A stretch of 64,000 nt of DNA from Melastoma dodecandrum (taxonomy: Eukaryota; Streptophyta; Magnoliopsida; Myrtales; Melastomataceae), in the NCBI GenBank assembly GCA_029817715.1, contig JARUPY010000394.1, positions 620,001 through 684,000 on the forward strand, written 5' to 3'. Positions 1-9,020 of the stretch are shown here, one piece after another. Below the pieces are notes generated by a model that made no database searches, was not told the DNA's origin, and saw nothing but the letters and a program-made list of their open reading frames with translations. Position 1 is the first letter of the stretch. Each line of letters starts with the position of its first letter. Both the position numbers and the translations under genes were made by a program.

Positions 1-599
1 ACATTTCATCAGTTTTCCATACATATCTCATGCGTCAAAATCTCAATCACGTTGTAAATGTTATGATTTTTTGAAAACGTTTCGGTCACGTTTCTGTGAC
101 GGTATCGTATTTAAAAATAAAGTATCATTTTTTAACTGCGTCTAAATGTTTCGAAATTTTAACATTTTTTCTTTTATAAATAAGGTTTATGAGCTAAGTT
201 ATGCTAAAACTTATTTTGAGGTATTGTCTTACGTTTTTTAGTCGTTTACATTTAGAAAAATGGTGGTATATTTAATTTAATAGGCTAATTTTCTTTGAAA
301 TTTTATGGATATGACCACCTTTAAGTTAAACATTATTGAACTTTGGTTTTGTCTCACTTGGACTTGTTTAATGCAAGTTATGACTTTTTATGAAGTGATC
401 TGCAATCAGAACACACTTTGGGTTAGGCCTCACTTTGACAAATTTTTTGCCACTTTATTGAGTAATTTACCCCCAAAGTTTACATGACATGTCATTGATG
501 GGTTGGAAATATCGCCGTAAAATATAGTTCCTTTTGGACCCTATTTACATATTTCTTTGATATTTTTCGTTAACATTACATCATCTAGTTTTGGGCCCT
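1..599. other. AT-rich non-coding stretch at left edge
   Basis: I see no supported gene here. The sequence is AT-rich with scattered short open frames that look random. Because the sequence to its right (about 600-1,486) matches the terminal part of a roughly 2.4-kb LTR, this stretch may be the more internal part of the same LTR. I could not align it convincingly to the other copy, so that is an inference. Confidence 0.4.
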
Positions 600-1486
600 T
601 TCACTTGTTTTGTTATGAGGCTTGCAGGTGACCCGTCATTGCCGCACAACGGTCGATTTCAGTACAACTGGAAGAAATTCTGAAGCTCCAAGGATGGATC
701 GCATGCGAGGACAGCCCACGAAAGATAGGCATCGCTAGAGCAGCCCCAACTGACGCTGCATTAGCCAATGAAATGTCATCCCGGTGGGGCTCAGGTACAT
801 GAGGGTATGTGAGGGCTCCCGATTTTTCTTTTATCCCTCCTGTAACAGGCCGTGGGCCCAAGTGCATAGGTCATGGGTCACCATATCAACACACCTACTT
901 TGATCTAAAGACTTATTTGTGATTGCGTTTGGGCTCATCCCGTATGAGTCCGGTCCAATGCCCGGATCGGGCCTAATGCTCGAAACCCTTTGACATGAGT
1001 CCGGACCTAAAGCCTATATTGGGTCCAATGCCCATGATATAATTACATGAGTCCGATGTGACGCCTAGATTGGGTCCAACGCCCATAATCATATACATGT
1101 TTTTAGAGCAAATGACGCCACATATGAGTGTGAAAGCTTGTAAATAGGAATCCTCAAACCAATGGTTTTTTCGACTTAAACCGTCTTTCATAAAAATAAC
1201 TAGGTGGCGACTCCTAATAGCTTACCTAAGTTAAGCAACAAGCATATTTTAATAGAGCAATCATGGATGGGGAATGCGACACGAGTCGCTCTGGATCCTC
1301 TTCAGCTTCATTTTACTGATCATGGTCCACTTTTCGCCCATCACCTCCTAAAGAGCACACCGACGCTCTTGTCAAGTCTTCAACTGGAAGGCGTCCGGAG
1401 AGTTGACCCGGATCTTCATGTCATCCAAACCGCCACGCGCGCATGAGATCCCAACGTTGGTGTGCTAACCTGGATGTGTTAACCCA
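600..1486 (+). repeat. Terminal part of a Gypsy-type LTR, plus orientation
   Basis: This stretch is the inverted counterpart of 5,502-6,219 joined to about 23,190-23,300. Shared landmarks, in order, are the block around CCAACTGACG, the GGGCCCAAGTGCATAGG block (851-867), repeated phrases of the type TGGGTCCAACGCCCAT, and the block GTGGCGACTCC followed by TAGCTTACCTAAGTTAAGC. Similarity fades at about 1,486 in a CCCA end, consistent with an LTR terminus. No primer site follows directly, so this is a 3' LTR or solo LTR whose left part lies outside the window. Divergence from the other copy is substantial, so it is old. Confidence 0.6.
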
Positions 1487-3017
1487 TATCCAGGTTCTAT
1501 AACCTCACAAATGATCACTTCTGTACATAGGTTTGATATGGAAAAAAGTGCGAAATATCCTAAGGCACTAATTCAACCCCATTCTTAGTTCAACCTTATT
1601 CCAATAGTTGGTATTAGAGCAGGTTCAATGAACAAAGTTTTGTCACTTGTGGAGAGATCGGTATGGATGTAAATGGGGTTTACTCACGCTGTAGGACTTA
1701 ACAATAATAATAGCACATTATTTGTAGGACAAACTTTTCTAGTTGACACAACCGAATGGAATTCTGAATTGGATCTCGTGAATCGAGATTTTAAGGGATA
1801 TCAAAAATGGTCCTCTGCTCTATAGAGGAGAGGCTCTAGAAATGGACTCCATCAGCACGATTTTGTTTTCTGATGAGGAAAATGAATTCATAAAGTTGAA
1901 TGTTGTGGTAGTCAATTGTCTACATCATGTTCCATCTCCTTTGGAGTACAACTAAATCTCAGCATGTATTACGACAAAAGAAATTTGGGACTGACTTATC
2001 ATGACCCATGAAGGGACAAGTCATCAAAGAAACATAGGTGAATCTGCAGGTTCAATAGTATGAAGCCTTTAAAATCAAATTGGATGAGTCGATTACAGAA
2101 TTGTGCGATAGACTATATACAATTATAAATAGTCAAGCCATATTAATACGGAGCTAGTGAGAAGGATCCTTACATCTCTACCTAAGGCTTGGGAATATAA
2201 GAAAAACGCTGTAGAGGAAGCCAAAGATATCATACTCTACCTTTGGATCTGCTCATGGGCTCTCTACTATCTTATGAGGAAGGAGGTGGTCATTTGATGT
2301 TTAGAAGCCCAAATATGTTACTTTTAAGGCATCAGCCTTTATATCCGATTACTCGGATGACACATAAGTAGTAACAGACAAAGAGCTCTCCTTGTTTGCA
2401 AAGAGACTAATCAAAGGAACAAATCTCGGTCTTCAAAACAAGAAGACAAGAGAGAAATGATATGCTTCGAATGTAAGACACCGGAACATCTAAGGAACTA
2501 GTGTTCTCTACTAGCTAGGAGATAGAAGCCTTCCCATAAAGAAAGAGAGCCTTACTGGCCTGGAGTAATGAGGAGGACCACGAATATGAGCCCCAGGAGA
2601 AGTAAAAGGCAAACATATGCTACATGGCTCATTCGATGTCTGAATCTAACTTGGATGAAGATGTATTCTCTACATCTTTGTCTATTTTACCTCCTAAAAA
2701 ACTTGAGGAATTTCTTATTGAGTTCTTTGACAAGATTGAAACGTTAGCCTCGAAGTGTCGCTCGGTGAAAAAGTAGAACAAGCTTCTGCAGTCTCAAATG
2801 TCTTCACTTGAAAGAGAAAAGCAACCTTGTTGAGAGAAGCTAAAATCTTCAACATAGAAGCACCTTCACTGGACAAAGAGTTTCTTCCGGACATTTTTTA
2901 CGAACTACTTTGTCATGACAAAGTGATTCCTTCAGTTTATGAGACCGACATAGAATTATCACCTAAAACATAGTCTCCTAAATGTCAGCATAAAAAATCT
3001 AAGTGCTCAGATGATGT

Positions 3018-3299
3018 GTGCTACAATGCATAGAAACCACTATGTCCAATTGCAAAAATACACAGAAACGCGAATATGTGCATTATTATAGTTTTGAAAA
3101 GAACCATCATAAGACAAGAATTAAAAACTTTTCCAATCAAGAAGAAAGGGTTAAATCTTGTTTTTATTGTGCCATGCTTGGACACTTGATCAAACAATGT
3201 CAGATTAAGAGATCCATAATCATATCAAATGCGATTATTTCAAGAAACAAGTCACAAGCTCATGTAACCGGCTTTAAGTGGGTTCCTTTATCAACTTAA
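3018..3299 (+). pseudogene. Copia gag fragment with CCHC zinc knuckle
   Basis: This is an open stretch of 93 residues in a decayed Copia gag. Its CCHC knuckle has spacing C-x2-C-x4-H-x4-C (CFYCAMLGHLIKQC), the nucleic-acid-binding motif of retroelement Gag proteins. Flanking frames carry stops, so it is not an independent gene. It belongs with the protease fragment that follows at 3,317. Confidence 0.7.
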
Positions 3300-3316
3300 G
3301 TTGTTCTTAATCGTAT

Positions 3317-3574
3317 GTGTGCTTAAAATCTAAAGCCGAGAAGGATGAATGGTATATGTATAGTGGGTGCTCGCATCATATGACCGACGATCTTTCTAGG
3401 TTATCAAGCTTGAAGCTGCATAACGGTGGTTTTGAAACATTTGGCGATGACAACAAAGGCATTGAAACTATCGATAGTTTAAATACAATGTTATTAGACG
3501 ATGTCCTGCTTATTGCAGGATTAAAGCATAGTTTATTAAGTATGTGCAACTTTGTGATAAAGGTTATCATATAA
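3317..3574 (+). pseudogene. Copia protease fragment
   Basis: The fragment has the family's layout: W-Y, a G-C-S-x-H-M-T block, then FGDDNKG. This is the aspartic protease region of Copia polyproteins. The residue normally Asp in D-S-G-C reads Y-S-G-C, so even the conserved catalytic site is lost. It ends in a stop at 3,572-3,574 and has no start of its own. Confidence 0.7.
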
Positions 3575-5181
3575 CCTTTAATGTGGAAGGATTTTCTAGA
3601 TCAATAGACCGCAAAGTCTGCTTTGTTGTTGAGCGAAGTAAGTTCATATAAATCATCTCACAGGATAGCATTCTATACAGTGAGAAATGTCTCGTTTTGT
3701 ACATGGATGAAGTCACTCTTTTGCATAGGAAATTGGGATACATGAATTTTCAATTATTGTCAAATATTGTTAAAACGAAGTTGGTAAGAGGATAACCGAA
3801 ACAGAAAACAACTTGTTCTTTGAAGAGAACAACTTCTATGAAGCATGTTCACTATGAAAACAAACAAGAGTTTTTTTTAAGATCAAATGTTACACTTCCA
3901 CCACAAAACCATTGGAACTTTTACATATAGATCTGTTTGGTTCGACTAGAACACATAGTTTGAGTGACAGAAGTTCTCCTCCGGTAAATGTGGATAATTA
4001 ATCAAGGTACTCTTAGGTAAGGTTCCTGGCCCACGAGAGTGATGCATTCACTACGTTCAAAAGCTAAAATGAGAGATGAACCTCTCTTAAGAGCTTAAGG
4101 AACGACCATGGTACCAAGTTCGAAATCATGAGTTTGCTTCCTTCTATTAACAGAAATGACTTATAGCACAACCATTCTGCTCCACAATAGAATAGAGTAG
4201 CTGAGAGGATGAATAGGACTTGAAGATATGACTAGAATGATGATGTGTGAAAGAAAGCATATGTGGGTTGAGGCTAGTAATGCACATTTTATGTGTCTAA
4301 TCGAGTGAATGCTTAAAAGACACTTAACAAAAAATCATATGAGTTGTACAAAGGAAGGAAGTTTAACATCTCATATTTCATCCTTTTGAACTTTCATGTT
4401 TCATACTAAGACCTAGGTCGGACGAAAGAATTTTTTTTTTTTGGATATTCCAATTCGAGAAAAGCATATCGAGTTTTTAACAAGAGATCTTGAGTTATCG
4501 AAGAGTCGAACAATGTGATCATCAGTGACTCTCAAAATAAAGAAGAAGTTGTTATAAATGACAGAGCTACTCCACAACTTACTGCTGTTGAGAATAGATT
4601 AAGAGTCATGCTGCTCATAGTGATAGTTATGTAGAAAATACATCTAAAGACAGACACTCAAAGATGATTCGACAAAATATACATTCTGAGGATCATATCT
4701 TGGATAGGGTGCCCACCATATACAAGAAAAGACATCCAAAAGAGCAATTTATTGGGGGACATATAGAAGGGCATACCGAGGAGACGTTCTATAAATCTTT
4801 TCTGTGAACATTATGCGTTTCTTTCTCATAAGGAAACAATAATATTGATAAAGCTTTGACAAATTCCAATTAGATCGTTTCCAGGTAGGATGAGCTGGAT
4901 CAATTTGAAAGGAAACAAAGTTTGGACGCGAGTTCCAAGAGCAAAAGATCGTTCGGTTGTGGGAACCAAGTGAGTTTTTCCACAACAAGCTAGATGAGTT
5001 AGGCTCTGTGGTAAGAAACAAAGTCAGACTTGTAACTAAAGGATACTATTAAGCAGAGGGTATCAATTATGATGAAATATTTACACTTGTAGCGCCTTTA
5101 GAAGCTATTAGATTTATGTTAGCTTATGCGTGTTATAGTGATTTCAAACAATAACAACGGACATGAAAAGCTCCTTTCTGA

Positions 5182-5472
5182 ATGGTGATATTAAGGAGGA
5201 AGTCTATGTGGAAAACCTCCAGGATTTTAGGACCTAAGTATCACGACCATGTCTTTAAGCTTGATAAAGCCTTGTATGGCCTGAAACAAACTTCTACAGC
5301 TTGGTATGAAAGACTAAGCACTTTTCTTATTGAAAATGGCTATAGAAAAAGAAATGATGTTACAACTCCTTTTTCAAAGAAGCTTGGATTCGAGCGTCTA
5401 GAAGTCTATATCTACGTAGGTGACATCATCTTCAGATCTTCCAACAATGCTCTGTGCAATGAGTTCTCATAA
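5182..5472 (+). pseudogene. Copia reverse-transcriptase fragment
   Basis: The translation contains KLDKALYGLKQTSTAWYERL and then a degraded region where the YVDD catalytic box should be (it reads VYIYVGDIIF). This is the fingers/palm part of Copia reverse transcriptase. The two catalytic aspartates are not intact. The fragment stops 29 bp before an LTR inserted at 5,502. Confidence 0.75.
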
Positions 5473-5501
5473 CTCATTAAGGGTGAGTTTGAGAAGAGCA
5501 T

Positions 5502-6219
5502 TGTATGTGTACCTTCCGGCCTAGCACGCTCGTGGCCGTTCGGACGAGATGGAGATTCGAGCCCGCTCCCTAAGCCCATCGGGTCAACGCTTCTACTCGA
5601 GCGCCGGGCGCTGCAGAGAAGACTGGGGTGGATCCTCCCTCGATTCCTAATCGGGCATGCCCATCGTCTCCATGCTCCTTAGGAGGCGACGGGCGAAAAT
5701 CAGAGCATGAACCGTAAAAGGAAGCTTCGGGAGAATCAGAGTGGCTTGTGTCGCCTTCCCCCATCCATGAAGGCTTCGTTAAAATATGTTTGTCGCTTAA
5801 CTTAGGTAAGCTATTAGGGAGTCGCCACCGACTTATTTTTATAAAACTGTTTAAGTTGGATAAACAGTTTGTTCTAGGATTACGATTTACTAGCTTTCAC
5901 ACTCACATGCGGTGGCGTTTGCTCTAAAATATGTCTCGGGTTATGGGTGTTGGACCCGATCTGGGCGTCAAACCGAACTCATGTCAATGTTTCACGGGCA
6001 TTGGACCCGATCTAGGCGTTAGGTCCAGACTCATGTCACAGGGTTACGGGTATTAGGCCCGATCCAAGCGTTGGACCTAGCCTCATATGAGATTATCACA
6101 AGCATAATCGCATACAAGTATTGAGATGAAAGTAGGCAGAGAGGGGTGGTGATCGTGGGCCTATGCACTTGGGCCCACCACCCATTACATGTGGATTTAG
6201 AAATTTCGGGGAGGCCTGC
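5502..6219 (-). mobile_element. Minus-oriented LTR (apparently solo), left piece
   Basis: The piece begins TGTATGTG at 5,502, directly after AGCAT (5,497-5,501). The other end of the same LTR is at 24,869 (...GTATTACA) and is followed by AGCAT again (24,870-24,874). Read on the minus strand, the LTR would start TGTAATACCCC, a start common in plant Gypsy LTRs, and end TACATACA. The two pieces total about 2.4 kb once the chromovirus array is removed. No gag-pol of its own is seen, so a solo LTR left by recombination is the simplest reading. It resembles 600-1,486 in inverted orientation. Confidence 0.7.
6215..6219. repeat. Target site duplication CCTGC, left
   Basis: The five bases immediately before the first chromovirus LTR are CCTGC. 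The identical five bases follow the third LTR at 23,190-23,194. No such duplication flanks the middle LTR. This shows that the whole three-LTR array occupies a single insertion site. Confidence 0.9.
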
Positions 6220-6790
6220 TGTAATGACCCGAAATTCTATGATAATAGATAATGAAATCAATGTATATGTGATGAGTTTGATGATAAATGAGAATGACTT
6301 GTGTATGAATGTTTAGACATGTGATGGATTAATGATGGATGCCTTGGCGGCCCAAAAATAAAGGTATGTGAATCAAAGTGGGGTTGTCGCGAAGGGGTTA
6401 AAGGATGAAAGACGAATGCCCGAAGTGGGCGTTATAATATTAAGGTTCGTCCTAGATTGAACACAAGGAGGTTCGGAGTAGGTCGGGTAAGGGTCAACGG
6501 CCACCGACCCCGGGGGCGATAGCCATCGACTCCCTAACATGCCCAAGGGGCGATGGAAAGACGACCCCGGGCAAGTGCGAAGACAGGGGAGGATAGGATC
6601 GACCCCCATATCGCCCAGGGGGCGAGGGAGGATCGACCCTCGCATTGCCCAAGGGGCGACTGCCTTGCGAAGGATGAACGCGCCCGTGTCGCCCAAGGGG
6701 CAACGGACAGACGTACCATAGATATATCCCGGGGGCGACCCATGAGCGATGAGTGGGCAATGCGTGAGCATTATATGGATGATAGCAAGG

Positions 6791-6980
6791 GGCTCGGAGG
6801 GAGTCCAGAGGGGGTCCAGGGGGGGACCCAACGGGGGCTCAGAGGGAGTCCAGAGGGGGTCCAGAGGGGACCCAACGGGGGTCCAGAGGGGGCCCAGAGG
6901 GGGTCCAGAGGGGACCCAACGGGGGCTCAGAGGGGGTCCAGAGGGGATCCAGAGGGGGCCCAGAGGGGATCCGAGGAGGG
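6791..6980. repeat. G-rich minisatellite in LTR 1
   Basis: Units of about 12 bp of the type GGGGGTCCAGAG and GGGACCCAACGG are arranged in tandem and vary in order. The corresponding arrays lie at about 14,084-14,256 (shorter) and 21,347-21,566 (longer). Unit number accounts for much of the length difference among the three LTRs. A looser cluster of CCCAAGGGGCGA-type repeats precedes it (about 6,500-6,740). Confidence 0.85.
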
Positions 6981-7077
6981 ACGCCTATGTGGTCATTGAA
7001 CCAATACCCACCGTTGATGACATGGACAAAAGCTTCCAAGGATGAGTTGTGGCCATGGGATCAAGTTGACTAGTCAA

Positions 7078-7102
7078 CCAAATATATTATTATTATATTA
7101 TG
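7078..7102 (+). promoter_or_regulatory. Possible TATA region of LTR 1
   Basis: An AT-rich run containing TATATTATTATTATATTATG stands out inside a GC-rich LTR, after the minisatellite. It is repeated at the same place in LTR 2 and LTR 3. Its position, ahead of a long transcribed-type leader, suits an element promoter. No transcription start can be read from sequence, so this is inference. Confidence 0.4.
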
Positions 7103-8014
7103 GGAGTCCAAATTATGATGATGGTAATTTGGTCCCTAGTTGCTAATGGAAGAGGATGAAGGGGGTCTCATGAAGGAAATGAAGCGGTGAACCCCTCTTG
7201 AAGGGGTGGAAATTCGTCCTCCTTCCCCACATAACACATAACACATACACACACAAAAAGACTTGGAAAGAAAAAGGAAGAAGGGGAGCTCGGCGAAGGG
7301 GAAGAAGAAGAGGAAAGGAAGGCGGTTCGAAGCACCAAGGTGGATCCGCAAGAGAGGAGAGTTAGGCGACGGTCAAGCCTAAGGTTGAGGGCCAAGGAAA
7401 GGCAACCCCCGCGAGCGGAGGTGATCCGGCGAAGGGCGGAGCTCACCGACTTGTGTCGAGGTGCAACCGGCCGGTAACCCCTACATCCCTCCTTCGCTTT
7501 TAAGCTTAGTTGTGGTGCATGCTGTTTAAATTCGTGGCTGTGGTTGGGCTGTGATTTGGAGATGGTTTGGAGAGGGTTAGAGGGTGGCCGAACCCCTAAG
7601 GTGGAGGGGAGCCACCCGAACCCCTCTACGTTTGAGTATGTGTATGCGTGTGGTTGTTGGCTTACCGAAAGGCTGCGCTTGGGGCGAGCCTTGAGGGGAA
7701 TGATTGCGGTCCTTAGGGGCTGGAAATGAGTGAAGTTAAGGTATGGAATAGGGGAGCGTCGAGCCCCGTGGTGGCTGCGCTCCACCTCGCGCTCTAAGAG
7801 CGGAATTGCGTGGCTTTGGCCATGAAAATCAAATCGGCTAAGGGCTGGAAATTATGCGGCGTTGTAAGGCCGGAATGGAAGCCTAGAAGGGCTGTCCCTC
7901 GTGCTAGAAAAGCACGGAAAAGTTATGCTCGGGGGTGGATGGGAGGTGAGACCGAATGGGGTGACATTCGGTTGAAACGGGCAAGGTTAATGAGTGTTAC
8001 TTGAGTGACTTTGC

Positions 8015-8172
8015 CGCAGCTGCGAGGAAATCTTCCGCAGCTGCGAAAGTCTCTGTGGTGTGCTCCATTTGGCTTCTTCGCAGCTGCGAGGAAATCTTTC
8101 GCAGGTGCGAAAGTCTCCGTGGTTGCAAACTTCCTCTTACCCGCAGCTGCGTCAAGACTCTCCGCAGCTGCG
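8015..8172. promoter_or_regulatory. Phased CGCAGCTGCG palindrome array in LTR 1
   Basis: Five perfect copies and one single-mismatch copy (CGCAGGTGCG) of the 10-bp palindrome start at 8,015, 8,036, 8,079, 8,100, 8,142 and 8,163. Successive spacings are 21, 43, 21, 42 and 21 bp, which is about two and four helical turns. The core CAGCTG is an E-box type sequence. Matching arrays occur in LTR 2 (from 15,278) and LTR 3 (22,600-22,758, all six perfect). What binds it is unknown. Confidence 0.75.
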
Positions 8173-8605
8173 GAGGTCTCTGAACGTGGAAAGGTGTTGA
8201 GTTTCGGGACGATCCGTTTGGAGTTTGGTTCTGATATTTTAAGGGTGTCTTCCTACCTTATCTAAGAGGTTGAAAATGGTAGACACGAATGAAAATTGAT
8301 GGGATAGGTTGAAAGCCGAATTGGTTGAAGTTTGGGGTCTGTATTGCACAAAAATGGATGTTTATGTACGGATGATTTTGCATAATGTGTGCCATCATTA
8401 TATTTGTATGTGGGGGTTAAAATGAAATAGATTTTAGTTAATTGCAGGTTATGGAGGCTTGTTGAGCTGCACATTTTAGTTAGTAGAAGCATTTGTTATT
8501 TTTTTAAGTTTTGAGCTTGTAGCTCATGTATATGTAAAGAAACTTTTGTTAATCAATAAGAATGAGAGGTTTTTGCTTAAATCAATAAGGGAGGAACCTT
8601 TCAAG

Positions 8606-8618
8606 TGGTATCAGAGCC
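8606..8618 (+). other. Primer binding site, copy 1
   Basis: TGGTATCAGAGCC lies two bases after the end of LTR 1. It is complementary to the 3' end of a plant initiator-methionine tRNA, the usual primer for this group. The same site follows LTR 2 at 15,870. Confidence 0.9.
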
Positions 8619-9020
8619 TAGGATCGTTTTGGAGTGATAAGGGTGGAATTTGGGTTATTTTTGCATTGAAAATGCACTTTGTGCCATGCGCATGCGTATG
8701 AAATTGTTTGGATTGATTTGGAGTTGATTCAGATGAGTTGATATTGAGAAAAAAGTGAATGGAAAGGGGTTCGGAATTGCCAAATTATGTGTGTATGAGA
8801 ACACATGAGTGGGTGTTTGGTTTGGAAAGTTTGAGGTTTAAACATCACGGAAGGTGATGGAAACAAGCGCTTTGTGCGCTAAAGGCATGGTGCCGTAAAA
8901 GAACACCTAAAAAGGGGGTTGATTGAATTTGAAATGTGTGTATTGAGGCTGCAAATGTGTGCCTAAGTTGGAATGAATGAGATGTATGACTAAATGTTTG
9001 AATGGTGATTTGATAGGGAA

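Larger units (their letters stand above)
1606..5501 (+). mobile_element. Degenerate Ty1/Copia retrotransposon, 5' and middle part
   Basis: A primer-site-like TTGGTATTAGAGC lies at about 1,607. Broken gag sequence follows, with a zinc knuckle at about 3,160-3,200 (CFYCAMLGHLIKQC). The protease motif region at 3,345-3,390 reads WYMYSGCSHHMTDD; the usual family form is D-S-G-C, so the catalytic Asp appears lost. Reverse-transcriptase fragments occur around 5,030-5,500 and include LDKALYGLKQTSTAWYERL. The frame is cut by many stops and shifts, and the integrase is barely recognisable. The reading frame runs up to 5,501, stops at an inserted LTR, and resumes at 24,870. The gag and protease style suggests the SIRE/Maximus group, but that is tentative. 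It is a dead element. Confidence 0.8.
6220..8603 (+). repeat. Chromovirus LTR 1
   Basis: The LTR runs from TGTAATGACCCG to AACCTTTCA, 2,384 bp. It contains a G-rich minisatellite (about 6,791-6,980), an AT-rich TATA-like stretch (about 7,078-7,102), a cluster of CGCAGCTGCG palindromes (8,015-8,172), and AATCAATAAG motifs near the end that could act in polyadenylation. The long open frames on both strands over the G-rich part look like a product of composition rather than genes. Confidence 0.93.

Noticed and set aside
1204..1446. 80-codon plus-strand frame near the left edge
   Set aside because: It lies wholly inside the LTR segment that matches inverted sequence at 5,502-5,830, and the frame is not kept in that copy.
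6373..7785. Long open frames on both strands of LTR 1 (69 to 205 codons), repeated in LTRs 2 and 3
   Set aside because: They follow the G-rich repeat and GC composition, overlap each other on both strands, show no domain, and one 205-codon frame is cut short in LTR 2. I read them as compositional.
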